Translations under genes and position numbers: made by a program | Origin: Phaseolus vulgaris | Taxonomy: Eukaryota > Streptophyta > Magnoliopsida > Fabales > Fabaceae | Direction: 5' to 3' | DNA length: 64,000 nucleotides | Assembly: GCF_000499845.2 (NCBI RefSeq) | Contig: NC_023749.2 | Coordinates: 44,395,608-44,459,607, forward strand | Shown here: positions 34,676 to 47,808 of the stretch, one piece after another | Layout of the letters: each line of letters opens with the position of its first letter | How positions within the stretch are numbered: position 1 is the stretch's first letter | The notes under the pieces: model-generated | What the model was told of the DNA's origin: nothing | Seen by the model: the letters and a program-made list of their open reading frames with translations, nothing else | Database searches by the model: none

Positions 34676-37229
34676 TCAGTGTGGCTCCACAACCGGCACA
34701 TCTGTGTATGAATAGGAGTAGCTCTCAACGTTGGAATTGCCCTGTCTGAACTTCACCCAGGAAACCCTCCAAGTCTTGAGCAAATTTTGCCTGCATGCAG
34801 ATCACAACAATCAAATGACATTCACAGCAATCAAATATTCGAGTTAGTAGTCAAACTGAAATAGCAATTTTAAAGTTGTTTCCAAATACAACAGAAAATG
34901 AAGTAATGAACTACAAGTTTTCAACTAATGCTACAATCATATGGGCGAATTTAGGAAAATTTACAATATGGTTTGACAATCTCGCAAATCTAGTTCCCAC
35001 CACATTTTTGGTTAACAAATTAAAATATGTTAAATCTAATAATCGTAAGTTAAATATACTGTTAAATTAAAGAAATAAATGCAACACGTGTTTACTAGTG
35101 AAAGTGACTACTGATCGAGAGTTTGTAATCCAGATGAAAAAAAAAACTGAAAGATTTGTAATCAACATATAGATCATATAGTCAGGTAAACAGGAAAAAT
35201 ATTCAACTGGTATTTCTTAATGTTTCTTTTCTTTTTCCATGCTCCATGTGCAAGCCAATAGCCAAGGCTTACATTTTAATAAAGCAGATAGGAACTAAGC
35301 TTAATGCCAATTCATTGTGTTAACTACATCTCGTGTTCACACAATTGTAGGCTGTTTTCTTGCACAAAATTCAACTGCTGAAATAATTAAATCCATTAAT
35401 TATATGCAGTTTTAGTGTCGCAGACATGCATATACCTCTCAGGTTGAACACTTCTCTTAGCAAGCATGAATGTTAAGAAGACAGGGACCATTGCTGCGGC
35501 TAGATGCTTTAGTGTGTGACCACTGACAATATGGTGTGTCCATTCATAGACCACCTCATCAGTAGCTTCTAGCACTTTAGCTAGAAGATAAGACCCTGGA
35601 AAGAAATTATTTAAAATATAAGCATGGCTGGTGTTTATAACAAACAAGGAGAGGGAATTTATACCATAACATAACAAACCTGCAGCCCAGAGCCAATATG
35701 TTGAATGTGTGTACATTGGAGGTAACAAAATAGCCATTAGAGGAATGGCAATGCAAGGCACAAATTGGACCAGAGCATATGGACGAAGGTCATCAAAGAA
35801 CCTGAGGAGAATGGAAGACAAGAACAATTATTTCAAGAGTTAAAGTTCAGGTAACTAAGTCAGCTGAATGGTCAAGTATTTGGTGCGTATTTGATTTCAT
35901 GTTGAAATCTCCAGAATCATGTTGAAATACCAATTAACATGGTTTTAGGTAAAGTTAGACATGATTGGTTCCACATTGAGAAATTGATTATGGGTCCAGA
36001 ATAGATTTTGAGTTGAAAGAACATTTTAGGTAGCTTTTCAAAAACAATTTGATTTGTTTTGCTTTGTCAACGTTCACCCAAACAGATACTTAACAATTAA
36101 CCTCAAATAGAAATCAAATAAAGGAATAATAACATGGAAAATAACAAAACTAAGTTTTTGACACTCTGAACTGTTCTACAAGTTGATTATCCCCATAATG
36201 AATCATGTAACTACATAAAATGCCAAATGTATTTGTAGAATCAACACTAAGTTTTATGTTTTACACATATGAAGAACAACTGCCTTCGACTTAAAAGACA
36301 AAACTCTGTCAAATAAAATGCAGAACAAATAAACAGTAAGCTTGCCTCCAATATACAATGCTTATTATACCAGCCAAAAGTAGAGGTATAATTGAAACCG
36401 TTCCTTTCCACTCATCAATCCGCTCAATGATGAATATTGCAATGATTGATGTAAAAGCAACAGTCATCTGTAATCATAATCAGCTTGTAGATTAAAAAGT
36501 TGACTAGTTAAAATGGGCCAAAAAGAAGGGGGAAAGGGCATTCAGAAGTGGCAAAGAATTTGTACAACTCACTGGTAACCTATCCCACACAAGGCGGGCA
36601 TCATCTGGCTTGAGATGATAGTATGAAGATCCAACTGCAACAGCAGCCACACCAACATAGAAGCAAGTCCAGCCCCATATTTCACCTTGCAAGCTTTTGG
36701 CACGCATCACAGTCACACAGAACACAACAAATAGGATCAAGATTTTTGCCAGCAGTGAGAAATTGAATTGCTACAAAAAAAATTAACAGACTATGCATAG
36801 TACCTGAGGCTAAAGTAGTTTCCACGATGACAGAGTACAAGTCCAACGAGGCCAATGACCAGAAAAGGGAAATTTGATATCACATTAAGTGCATTAGGAA
36901 TACCTGAAAATTAACACTGAACATTCAAAAGAATCTCCATTCAATTCACACCAATTCCTCCAAAATCATAATCAGTAGAGTCAAGTTCATTTTTTTAGGC
37001 GACCCATTTGACAAGAAGTAAAACAAGAAAAAAGGGTAAACAGTAAAATTAGAAAAGGGCGAAAAGTGAATCGAAAGCACAGTAGAAAAGAAAGAGGGTT
37101 ACCGAAGAATTTGCGGTGGTCAGCGAAATTATGATAATCTTGGGACTGATGAATTGCTGGGGTAACGATCATGAGTACGAGGAAGCAAAAAAGTGCAACC
37201 AGCGATGCATAAACGCTGCGATTTCTCAT
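34676..37229 (-). CDS. alkaline ceramidase-family membrane protein, 7 exons
   Basis: Multi-pass membrane protein of the ceramidase (alkaline phytoceramidase) family, expected to hydrolyse (phyto)ceramides in ER or Golgi membranes (family knowledge). Exons on the minus strand: 37229-37103, 36903-36804, 36693-36573, 36467-36346, 35801-35680, 35595-35436, 34790-34676. Phases close to 288 aa and a TGA stop. The start MRNRSVYASL is followed by a hydrophobic segment. Catalytic residues sit at the family's spacing: Ser98-x3-His102, Asp113 eleven residues further, and His224-x3-His228. Other conserved-looking stretches are WDRLPM and FDDLRPYALVQF. The intron after exon 4 starts with GC (36345-36344) in place of GT. 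An in-frame ATG lies upstream at 37310; 37229 was preferred because known plant relatives begin near this residue. It looks intact and resembles Arabidopsis At5g11870-type proteins. Enzyme activity is inferred. Confidence 0.9.
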
Positions 37230-37869
37230 GGTTTGGGCGCGGATGGAGAAAATCTGTCTCAGGCTCAGCGATTGATACAACACAAGTTTAGTATGAGTTG
37301 TGTAGAACACCTTTTCATTTCATTATAGATCGAGTTAGTATTACCACCCACCTTAAAAACAAATAAATAATAGAAATAGTTATCTTATTTTATTTCAGAT
37401 AATGATAAATAATAGATATTATACACTTAAACTTTATTTAAATTATATATATGTAATTAAACTATTTATGTAATTGTTAGAGAAAAGGGATATACTTGTT
37501 TATAAATGCTCTTGGTGTTGTTTTTATATTAGACTATTTTATTTTACCAAATAAAACTAATTTTGCTATTTGATCTCCACGACGTTTCCAGTATCCAGCG
37601 TTTGGTCTTTTAAGGTCTTGAGTATCATCTCGTTTTATTCTATTTAGTTCAACATTGACTAATCAAGTAAGCAAGAGTTTTTTTAATGGGTCATAAATGC
37701 TGTCTAATCTAAATTTTTATCCAAACTACCTATTTATACTATTAGGTAATGGGCTTTTTGTTTGGACTTTTATCCAAACTCAAACCTGCTACAATTACAA
37801 TTTGTAATTAAGGTTTAATCCCTAATTATTGTTTGTTATTAAGTATTCATTTTGATGTTTTTGACCCTT
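37230..37869. other. promoter-side flank of the ceramidase-like gene
   Basis: This is upstream of the minus-strand gene. AT-rich, no recognised element or ORF. It presumably includes that gene's 5' UTR and promoter. Confidence 0.35.
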
Positions 37870-39470
37870 AACATCATTATTAACATCATTAGTGGAAGTT
37901 TTGATGGATGACGTTTTGGTCGGTTGATATATTTAAATATCGAATAGGTCAACATCTTGGCTAATCCGATCTTAGATTCGACAAGTCAATATGTTGAACT
38001 AGCCAAGTCGACTGATTCAGGTCAATCGATACAGTGGCTCCACAGACTCATCCAAAGATATGCAAAGTCTTGTATTAAATTATGATCCTAAAACAAAATT
38101 CGTGTTTTCTTTTTAGGTCGAGGAGTAACATGTTTCGAATAACCATACATGGTTCCCTAGGCTCGAGTGACGAAACATCGTATCGCGAGTGAAGAGTTGT
38201 ATTCTCCTTCAGCAGTGTGCACATTAATTGTAGCTGAAAAAGTTGATGTGAAAGGTTGCGAGCTCACATTCGTTGGATCGTATAGGATCCAACAATGTGG
38301 ATTTGACAATGTTTGACTCGCCGCTATTGTGCCTATAAATACTTGTCAATTTGAACGTTGGGTTCACACCACTCCATTTTTTTATCCAAGTTGCCGAAAA
38401 GTATTCTTATTCAAGGTAATCACATCTTCCTTTAGCTTTGTCTCCATTTTTACAATACTCGTTTGGTAAGTGGACATGTTGCCTTTCTTTGATTAGCAAG
38501 TCAAAATATTGTTTGCTCAACCCCTTTACATCTTCTTATAAAAAATTTAAATGATGCTTTTCAAAGTCCTTTTGGAGGATGCCAATGGAAAATATTTCTA
38601 TAACGGCGATACGCTGAAGTTCCAACCCCTATTCATCAACTGGATCAAGTTCCAAACACTCTCCCTCCTTCAGAAGCTTACAAAAAGCACAAGAGGAAAG
38701 AAAAACCCTCCCGGCGTTCTCATTTGTCGACTCAATCACCCAAGAAGGTTCTCCATGGTCTTAGGGTCCTTCAACTCCATTGTTGGATGATTTCTTTGGT
38801 TAGGGTCTTCGAATTTCAAACAAGCTTTTGTTTAGCCTTAATGGAGCAGAGAGAGAGTTATTATGATCAACTTCTCCTAGCTATTTTGCATATGTTGTTG
38901 TTGAGCTTTCGACTTGTACCCTTTTTCTTCGTAGAAGATTAGGGGAGGAGGTTGAGAGAAGTGTCTCCTTCCGAGGTCGAAGCATTGAAGAAGGAATTGG
39001 AAGACTCGGGCCACTCTCTTTAAGCTGCCCTGGACTCTAATCCAACCTTGGGGTAGCAACTGAAGGCGACAATCAAAGCTCACTTTTGGTAAGAAAGTAA
39101 AAAGGAATGTTTTAGAGGACAAGATTGCCAACATGTTGACCGAAGAGGATTTGAACAAAAATCTTATCAACATGGCGCTCTCTCACCATGACGAGCAAGA
39201 ATGATGTGAGCGACTTGAGAATGAATTGGAGGAGGCCCAATAGTTCATGTTGGATCAGCATGACTAGGGTTTCTCCAAAGCTCCTCATCAAGTCGAGTTC
39301 TTTTACAAGATTCCTATTAATGAAGGAAACTTCAATGCAGGAAAAGATTTTTATAAAGGTCAAGTCATCCTAGTTGAAGATATTTGTGATGAGGATGTAG
39401 AGGTTGAGGTGATAAACGACAATGGAAATTTTGATGAATACCCTACTATTAACATCGAATAGTGTTAGTT
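37870..39470 (+). pseudogene. degenerate retrotransposon with gag-like coding pieces
   Basis: A GC-richer block with a TATA-like CTATAAATAC near 38333 is followed by broken coding pieces. These include LLEDANGKYFYNGDTL (about 38570) and, further on, a helical charged stretch with MLTEEDLNKNLINMALSHHD (39132-39190) and VEFFYKIPINEG (39294). It ends with acidic sequence before a TAG at about 39460. The coiled-coil C-terminus resembles gag-like proteins of decayed gypsy elements in legumes. At least three in-frame stops are visible. LTR ends were not found. Confidence 0.45.
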
Positions 39471-40218
39471 TTGTGGTCATTCATCTTTTAGAGTTTTTTT
39501 TTATATGTGAATGGTAGCGCCAAATGGTCATTTTGATTCTTAATGAATGATGTTTTGGTGTCATACATTTTACTACGCTCTTATTTTCTTTTGTTTGGTG
39601 TTGGATTGAGCTTTCGAATTGAAATAAATTACAAATAACTAAGTAACAAATCCTATAATTGGATAAGAAAATTATAAGTTAAAGGTGTAAGTAGGGGGTT
39701 GAGTATAGTTGATTAGTTGGTTCTTTATTTGTCTTATTCAAGGGTTTTCCTTGGATATAACTTTTGGACTTAGTTGTTGACATGATTAATTGTTGGGATC
39801 TTCATAGGTAGAGTTCTTCTTTTAGATTTTCCAGTAAATGCTTGTGGTGAAATCTTCCTTGTCTGAGAAGTCCACTCTAGACTTGTCAGGAGGAATTCAC
39901 ACTCGTAGATGAAACCGAAGATACTTAACCCTCGGGAGGGATTCACTTTTATGAAAATGCATTAGGTCAAGGGTTTTTGTATAGGTCTTATCGGGAGGGA
40001 TTCACTTTGGGTGATACATCAAGAAGATAAGAAAAGTCTTTTGTGATCCCGAAAAGAGTTTTTTAATTTAAAATATAAGTTTCATTCTTGACTTCAACAA
40101 AAATAATATTTTAAATGACATGCATTCCATGTTCGGGGTATGTCTCTTTTGTGTTGGAGGTGGTATGCTTTATTGCCGAGGCTTTCATTTATTCAAAATG
40201 GTCTTTCCTAGTTGGATG
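39471..40218. other. transposon-derived spacer, unassigned
   Basis: Contains repeated GGGAGGGATTCACTTT-like phrases near 39935-40005 and no readable domains. It probably belongs to the flanking gypsy remnants. Confidence 0.3.
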
Positions 40219-40865
40219 CTAGACTCCCTTGTGATAAGTCTTTTTGAGGTTTAATTTTACCATTGTATCACCGTGCAACCCTTCGTTTGGTAGCTTCCTC
40301 CCAAATTTTTGCCTTATCTCGCAGTTCCTCCATAAGGTCCAACCGGTTCTAAGGCATTCCTTGTTCAAGTTAAAGTCTTTGAGTTGCTGACGTATAGTTG
40401 GTTCTCTTACTTCAACCAGGATCATTGTGTTGGTATCATATGTTCAATTAAAAGGTGTTTCTCCTGCCGAGTTTTGAGGTGTACATCAATAGGTCCATAG
40501 TACTTCCTAAAACTCTTCGGCCCATCTCCCCTTCCTAGTTCCTAATTATTTCTTTAGTTGTGTGAGGATGACCTTGTTTGTTGATTTAGCTTGTCCATTA
40601 ATTTGTGGGTACTCAACTAAACTAGTGACATGCTTAACACCTAACTTGATGTAGAACTCAGTTATCCTCTTGTTAGTGAAATGATGACCATTACCTATGA
40701 TGGTCGTCTGTGGGATACCAAAGCGACATATAATGATTTTCTAAACAAAGTTGCGAACCTGTTGAGTTGTGATTTTAATTGCCTGTTGGATCTTCATCCA
40801 CTTTGTAAAATAATCCATGGCCACGATTAGGAACTCATTTTGTCCTCGACTTGGCAAATGGTCAA
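40219..40865 (-). pseudogene. Ty3/gypsy integrase remnant, antisense
   Basis: On the minus strand the integrase core is readable from about 40860 downward: LPSRGQNEFLIVAMDYFTKW, then FGIPQTTIIGNGHHF, then YPQINGQAKSTNKVI. These correspond to the catalytic-core blocks of gypsy integrases. The C-terminal part reads LMEELRDKAKIWEE at the 40219-40425 ORF. Stops such as LKK*LGT interrupt it. No LTR or other pol domains adjoin it. Confidence 0.75.
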
Positions 40866-43111
40866 GGGTGTTAAGTCAGTAGATGATCTAATATTCATTA
40901 AACGATCTCATGATACGAGCATCTATGTGTTTTAATGATAACAAACACTATAAGATGTATTAAGTGTTCTAAATAAATTTTTTAAGTGTGCATCAATTAT
41001 TAGAAAGACATTAGAAGGTATATCCACACAAGAACTTGTTAGAAGAACATGCCAGACAATGTGTAAAATTATATGCACAATCAAACATCACAAGGCTCAT
41101 GATAAAATGCATTTACAAAGAGCAGACGCATACACCAGACATTGTGTGCAAAGCTTCTGACGACACGTTGAACATCCATACAATTAAGTGTCACACGGAA
41201 CACACATGCCAGACGATCTAACACATAAGGGAGTGTTTACCCTCTACCTTCATATTATTTAGAACGTCTTCCTTATATTGTGTGAATTAATCTTTGAACT
41301 TATTTGATAAACGAAATTAGAAAATAAATTATTTTTCAAATAAGATTATTAATATAAATTAAGAGCATGCTGAAATGATAAATATTTGTGTTTAAAATGT
41401 AGTTGAGAAAGGACAACATCCGTATGAAATCAAGTTAATATTCTATTGTACAAAATTATTTTAAAGTGTATTAAATAGATAATGTTGGTTCAGAAATAGT
41501 TTTGAAAAACATATATAATTGAATATAAATAAATATTTTTCAAATATGTTTAAATTTTTCAATTTGTATTAATTGACAACGTCTATTTTAATTACAGATT
41601 AAGAAATAATTGGAAATATTATTATTTGAATTGAAATTAATAGATAAGTCAAAGATAACAGTTTAGTGGTATATTTATGCAATTAAATTAATATTTGATG
41701 CATAATATATTCACAAAAATATAACTCTCAATCAAGGATGCGACAAGAAATTATATCAAGAGTTTTCACTTAAAGCGTTTGACAACCAAATGATCAAGTT
41801 AAATACATTTATTTATGCAATAACGTGCAATGGCCAAATTCATCAAGCATTAATGAATGAGTTGTAAGTAGTGAACTTGAAATTGAGTATGTGCACTAAA
41901 ACTCTTTGGTGCGGTGAGTGCAGAAATTGTTGTGTAATTGTTCAATTTTGGATGCAACTGAAAATTGGTGCAAATTGTTGAAATTTTGTTGGTTTTATGC
42001 AACTATGTAATTGTGTTGCAGCTGCTAGCAATTAATAAATCTGAAATTGACTTGTATTTTGAAGCTACTATTGTTTGTTACATTTGAAAACATATTACTT
42101 ACTCCAATTTGGTGCAACTTTCAAAGTTAATTCTAATTTGGTGATCTGCAACTTAATTTGTTGTTCGGTGTTGAGGGCAAGTGGCGCAACTCATTTGGTT
42201 CAAATAAAATAATAAATGTAAGGTAGCATCACATTGAATTGGAAGTAGATTGGTGCAATTTTTGTTAACAATCGAAGTCATGCAATATTTTTTTACATTG
42301 TTTAAAAATTTAGAAACAGTAGTTGCAGGATTGAATGAACGTCAACAATTGCTGGAAACTTTACATAGTTGGAAAAATACGCAAATTTAGACTTGCCTGA
42401 CAAATTAGTGGGCATGATTTTGGTGGATTGTGCAATTGAAGAATTTTGGTGTGGGGTGGTCCACAAGATTGAACTGAACCAGTGTTGCACGTAATAGAAA
42501 ATCAATTTTGTTGCAGTAAAGTAATTGGGTCAAGCCATATTGGGCCAACATCTTTTTGGATCTTATGCACCATTGAGAATATTGATCTTTCTTTACTTTT
42601 TGTTTCTATAATCCAACTCTAGTGTCAATCTTTAGGGAATTCCTTTTACTTTCTTGATAACTTTTAATTTCTCGTTTTCTCTTAAATTTTTGGATAATCT
42701 TTGAGTTTGTCTTATATCTAATCTCTTCAGTTTAACTTTCTTAATTTTGAGTTTTTCTTGATTTTGAATTCTATTGACCTCTTGATATGGAAATTATCTC
42801 TTAGTTGTGATCTTTGGAAAATGTTGACTAACATTGCTAGGTAGCATTTTGGAGAAGAAAAATATCAAGCTAAGAATGATCACTCTTTAAAGAACAAACA
42901 AGTGAAAGTTCAAAAGGAAGAATAAAAAACACTTGATAGGGAGATTTGGTAAGCTACAAAGATCAAACATCAAAATTTATTTTTGTAAAATCTTATTGTC
43001 ATAGAACTTTGTGTTAATTTTTCATTTGTAATTTTTGTTTGTTTTGTGTTTGGAAAAATGCCTTTAAAGCAATTCCAAAGTTAAACATTGTAATAGTAAA
43101 TCACTTAGTCT
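40866..43111. other. intergenic, possible LTR traces, no gene
   Basis: The part at 40900-41260 resembles retrotransposon LTR sequence (AATGATAACAAACACTATAAG). From 41880 to 42260 phrases such as TTGGTGCAA(A/C)TT recur irregularly. The remainder is AT-rich. No domain-bearing ORF was seen. Confidence 0.35.
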
Positions 43112-43116
43112 TGTGA

Positions 43117-43630
43117 TGTGGGTTATGACTCACCTTTCCGTTTTCTTGACATAATTGGGAGGTTAATTGCCACAATTAATTGTCATCAAATGGAGGTTTC
43201 TTACTACAATTAATTGTCATCAAAGGGAGGTTAATTACCATTAATTGTATTTATTATTGTTGTCTCCTAGAACCACTATATATAGTGGCTTCCTTCAAGC
43301 AATTCAACACACAACACACAACAAACAACAACATACACTTGCTTCCTCTCTCTTTTCCTATACTCTCTATTTCTGCTCTTGGGTGTAAGTGTTTAACCCA
43401 TATAGAGAGAATTTGTTTTGGGGCTATTTATCTATTAGCCTGAGAGGAATTCATTGTACTCCCTGTACCATTATAGTGGAAGTTTTGGCTCTCTCGCCGG
43501 TGGTTTTTTACCTCTATTTAAAGGGGTTTTCCACCTAAAAATTCTAGTATCATTCTCACTTTACTTGTTACTTTAATTTCTCATAATCTTTGGTTGAAAT
43601 TATCATGCTTCCGCACACGATATCCCTACA
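43117..43630 (+). repeat. 5' LTR of the copia element
   Basis: It runs from TGTGGGTTATGACTC to GATATCCCTACA. It contains two direct copies of an ACAATTAATTGTCATCAAA block and a TATA-like CACTATATATAGTGG, itself an inverted repeat, at about 43273. Confidence 0.95.
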
Positions 43631-43680
43631 AATTGGCATCAGAGCTTTTCGATAATTCAACCAGGATCTGTTGTTCAATA

Positions 43681-44342
43681 ATGTCAAAATTGGATATTGA
43701 GAAATTTGATGGTAAAATCAGCTTTGCTATCTGGCAAGTCCAGATGCTAGCCGTTCTCACCCAGAATGGTTTAAAGAAAGTTTTGACAGGTAAAATGATG
43801 AGACCAACCACTATGACAGAGGAGTAGTGGGATGAGATGGATGAAAAGGCATTGTCTGCAATCCAGTTATGCTTGTCCCGTGAGGTGTTGCGTGAGGTCA
43901 TCAACGAGAAAACTACAACAGGCATATGGAGTAAATTGGAGTCTCTATACATGACCAAAAGTCTTGCAAACAAACTCCGGTTAAAGGAGTGACTCTTTAC
44001 ACTCCGAATGTCCGAAGGTACTCCCATCCAATCTCACCTTGATGAATTTAATTCCATCATAATTGATTTGGAAAATTTGGATGTTAAAATTGATGTGGAG
44101 GATAAAGCCATTCTACTTATTGTTTCTCTACCACCCTCGCATCGACAATTCAAAGAAATTATGTTATACGGTAATTATCTTAACTTAAGCTTTGATGATG
44201 TCAAGACTAATTTACTAACCAAAGAAAAATTTGATACTCAAATTCATTCTGAAAGTTCTGGTGAAGGATTAGTAGTTAGAGGGAGAAACCAAGAGAAAGG
44301 TAGGAACAATAAGTATAAATCTACGTCAAAATCTAGAGGCAA
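43681..44342 (+). pseudogene. copia gag, N-terminal part, two stops and split by the gypsy segment
   Basis: Starts MSKLDIEKFDGKISFAIWQV and continues, past TAG 43825 and TGA 43990, in the same frame: KALSAIQLCLSREVL, SLYMTKSLANKLRL, MSEGTPIQSHLDEFNSII, LPPSHRQFKEIML. These are typical of Tnt1-like gag (UBN2 region). It ends in KSTSKSRGK at the insertion point. The zinc knuckle [15 protein letters not shown] is found in frame on the far side, at 49586 onward. Confidence 0.92.
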
Positions 44343-44537
44343 GATGATGGAGATCAAGATCAAGACCAAATGGAGGCCAATAATCAAGGACAAGAAGAGG
44401 TAGAGGCTCAAGTGATAGACGCTCAAGGAGTTTTTAGCCCACCTCAAAGGCTTACAAGAAGCCAATTCAAGGCATTAGGAAATAATGGAAGGTTGTTTTC
44501 TCTTTTTATAGTTTCTTGTGTAATAAAAAGTGCTTAG
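44343..44537 (+). pseudogene. C-terminal tail of a gypsy polyprotein, before the LTR
   Basis: One open frame reads DDGDQDQDQMEANNQGQ, then FSPPQRLTRSQFKALG and LFSLFIVSCVIKSA, with a TAG stop at 44535-44537. An acidic tail followed by a P-x-x-LTRSQ-x-KAL motif is typical of the end of legume gypsy polyproteins. Its place in front of the LTR is what shows the permutation. Confidence 0.75.
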
Positions 44538-44612
44538 AGGGAAACATGAGACACCTATTTTGTAAAAGCATTTTTAGGCTTTAGCTTAGGATTTTATAGA
44601 GCTTGGGGGGGG

Positions 44613-45301
44613 TGAGCTTAGTAGTGAGCGTGAGCTTAGGAGTGAGCTTAGTAGGGGGCGTGTTGTAGGAGTAGGTAGCTTCTAGAATAAGTTTGTATTT
44701 GGTCGACCCTTACTCCTATAAAAGGAGGGCTTGGGTCCTTCACAGTTGAGATTGGAAATTGAATATAGAGAAACTCTATTCAAATTGAGAGAGAATTGTG
44801 AGAACTTTGTCTTCTCCTACATCTTGTCTTATCTTGAGTGCATTTGGTTCTCTCAAGTGGCGGCATTAGCTCACTTATCTTGGAGCCTTCACCATCCAAA
44901 ACCAAGTCCTTCATCTCCATAAGTTCTTTTCTCCTTTATCTTCCATTTCATTTCCTAAGCTTTACAAAATGCTAAACATGTCTTAAGCTTCTTTCTATTA
45001 CGTGTTAAGCTTCCTTTTCACTTTATGTTCGGTTCATTTTTGTTCTAGCTTGTTTGTTCGGTTCAATTCTGTATTTGAAGCATTCTATTCGGTTCTTTTG
45101 CTTTTAAACACATTTTAATCGGTTCAATTGACAATAGATGGATCTTCCATGTGAGTTTGGTGTTTGGTGCAAGTTTTGGTGAGTTCTTGAAACATAGAAC
45201 ATTGATCCAATTCTATTAAAAGTGCCTATTCATTCTCCAAGTCAAGTTGATTCCATAGAATGTCAAAGAATCATCCCTACTTTGCTACTGGAATCATATC
45301 A
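44613..45301 (+). repeat. single LTR of the gypsy segment
   Basis: About 689 bp, starting TGAGCTTAGTAGTGAGC right after a G-rich polypurine tract and ending ATCATATCA just before the primer-site-like sequence. It contains a TATA-like CCTATAAAAGGAGG at 44713. No second copy exists in this window. Confidence 0.75.
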
Positions 45302-46527
45302 TGTGGTATCTAGAGTTTAGGTTTGTTCTTGTTTAATTTTGAGTTGTGTTGCACTTTTAATTCAAGAGCTCTATATTTCCTGTTGTTTATCTTTCTGTTT
45401 TTAGGCTTAATTTGAGTTTTATTGTTGTTTTCTTATTTGTGCCTATCATGTGTTTGTATCTTTTCCTTTTTGAATCCATACAAGTTTTGTCATAGTCATG
45501 TTTTTTCCAAGAATGTCATCACTTCTTGTAGTACTTTTATTGAATTTTTTGTTTCTTGCTTTGGTGTAATACAGTTTTCTGAGTTTCATATTTGATCCTT
45601 TGTACATTTTATATTTTAGTATTGAGTTCATACTTGTATTTTAGATCTATACAAGTTCCTATACATCATTTCCATTATGTCTTTGCTAGTTCTTAATTCT
45701 GTTTTTTATTCCTGTTAGGATTCCTCTGTTTTTCTGAAAACGTGCTTACTGTTTAGATTTATTGCAATTGATTTACTCACTAGAAATTTCTGAAATTCTG
45801 GAATTGTGTTCTTTAAAGTGTTCTAAAACAGTAGGAAAAAGAAGTACTTCAAAATTCAAAGTACAAAAAAATGATAAATAAAAAACAAAGAGTGTGCAGT
45901 TCTGCCAAAAAAAATACGGTAATCTGGCAGCGATTTTAGAAAATTTATCTCAATTAATTGGCTTCCTGTTTTTAAGTAATTCCAGTGCCATTGTTGAGCT
46001 AAGATCTTGAACTTTCTGTGGTTAAAATTTCATAATCCAGTTCGCTTTATATCATTCCAGATAAATCGGTGAACATCAAGCACAGTTTGCACAAAAATAT
46101 TTTCCAGTAGCTCTGTTTTTGTTTTCTTCATCTACTCTAGTGCTTTTCTTTAGGTATCTTTTGTGTGCCTTCTTTTTCATTGAGTACCTTATTTTCTTGC
46201 TTGTATTTTATTCATTACTCTTTGAGTTTGTCATACATCTAGTTTTTCCTTTTGTAATAACCTTTTTCTTGCTTATACCTTTTCTTGCTTGTCTTTCATT
46301 ATTCATTGGTTTTGTGGTGATTGGCTTTGAAGATTGTGTGCTCTTGCTTTGACATATTTCATTTGAGGTTACTCAAGGCCTCAAGATCAGCTTGGTAAAG
46401 GGAGTATTCTTTCTTTGAGAGTGATTTAAGTGACACGTCACTTCGGCAGTTTGGTTCCAATTTTATTTTGCTAACTTTGTTTTCTTAACTTTGTTGCTGT
46501 TTTGTTGTTTGCTGTTTTCTTTTACCA
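45302..46527 (+). other. primer site and leader of the gypsy segment
   Basis: TGGTATCTAGAG at 45304 resembles the usual plant primer site TGGTATCAGAGC with changes. The rest is a T-rich leader before the gag start. Its ORFs are hydrophobic low-complexity strings and not genes. Confidence 0.55.
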
Positions 46528-47808
46528 ATGGCTTCATATTCTAGTGATGAGTCTTACAACCAGCATTCTCCTAGCAAAGCTTCTGTTCTTGGTGAATTAA
46601 AAGAGGCCAAGCGAACCATTACACTCAAAGATGAAGCTATTAGACGGTTGGAGGAAAAATTGCAAAGCATTGAAATGAAGCAAGCTAGATCCTCTCATTC
46701 TATCCATGGAGAGCATCATCATCATAGACCTTCATCTAGAGGCTCTTCCAATGATCATGGCCGTGAAGAGGAACATAGAAGAAGAAGACCTCAACCACAC
46801 TTTCGTGAATATAGACCTCATGCTCATGAAGATAGACGCCACCATGAAGATGGCTACTACCAAGATGCAAAGGCTAGGCTCCCTTCGGTCAAAATTCCTA
46901 GTTTCAATGGGGATAGTGATCCTAATGTGTACCTAGATTGGGAGGCTAAATGTGAACAAATTTTTGAGATCCATGAGATCCAAGATGAGCACAAATTTAA
47001 GCTAGCTACCTTAGAGTTTAGTGATTATGCCATGAAATGGTGGCATAGGGTTGTAAAGGACATTATCTATCATAAGGGTCCTCTTGTGGACTCTTGGAAC
47101 TCTTTAAAGGATCAAATGCGCCTTAGGTTTGTTCCACCACACTTTAGGAAAGACCTCATGTTGAAACTCCAACGGTTTCAACAAGGCACGCTAAGTGTGG
47201 ATGCTTATTACAAAGAATTAGAAATGCTTTTGCTTAAGGTTAAAATGCGTGAGAGTGAGGAAGCTATGATAGCTAGGTTTGTGAGTGGTCTAAGGAAGGA
47301 TATTCAAGATATTGTTGAACTTCAAGAGTATTCATCATTGGGTTCTTTGGTTCATCTTGCAATGAAGGTGGAAGCCCAACTTGCTAAGAAAAATACTTTC
47401 AAAAATACTCCCAATGATGGTTACTACAACAATTCTTGGAAGAACAAAAAGTCTTTTTCTAAATTTCCTTCTAAAGATTCTTCTTTCAAACCAAGGGAAT
47501 CTAAGCCTTCTACTTCTATGCCTAAGTCACCAACTAAATCGTCTAGTAAGAAATGCTTTAAGTGTATGGGTTATGGTCACATTGCGGCTAATTGTCCTTC
47601 TAAAAGGAATATGTTTGTGCATAATGGCATTGTCATGAGTGAGCATGATTCGGATTCACCTAGGCATTCTTCACATTCTAGGGCGTCTAGTGAGAATGAG
47701 AGTGAGAGTCCACTTGAAGGAGATTTGTTAGTTGTGAGAAGACTTCTTGGACAAGTTTCACAACCTTTTGATGAAAGTCAAAGGGAAAATATTTTCCATA
47801 CAAGATGA
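46528..47808 (+). pseudogene. gypsy gag (426 codons), separated from pol by one TGA
   Basis: A long open frame starts MASYSSDESYNQHSPSK. It has a helical region (GELKEAKRTITLKDEAIRRL), a His/Arg-rich stretch, the retrotransposon gag domain (NVYLDWEAKCEQIF, KWWHRVVKDI, FQQGTLSVDAYYKELE, RFVSGLRKDIQDIVEL) and a zinc knuckle CFKCMGYGHIAANC. The frame ends with FHTR followed by TGA at 47806 and then continues in frame into pol. The related antisense copy has TGC (Cys) here, so the stop is a mutation of a continuous gag-pol frame. Confidence 0.92.

Noticed and set aside
38877..39363. Minus-strand ORFs of 83-98 codons
   Set aside because: They are antisense to gag-like remnants on the plus strand, with no recognisable domain.
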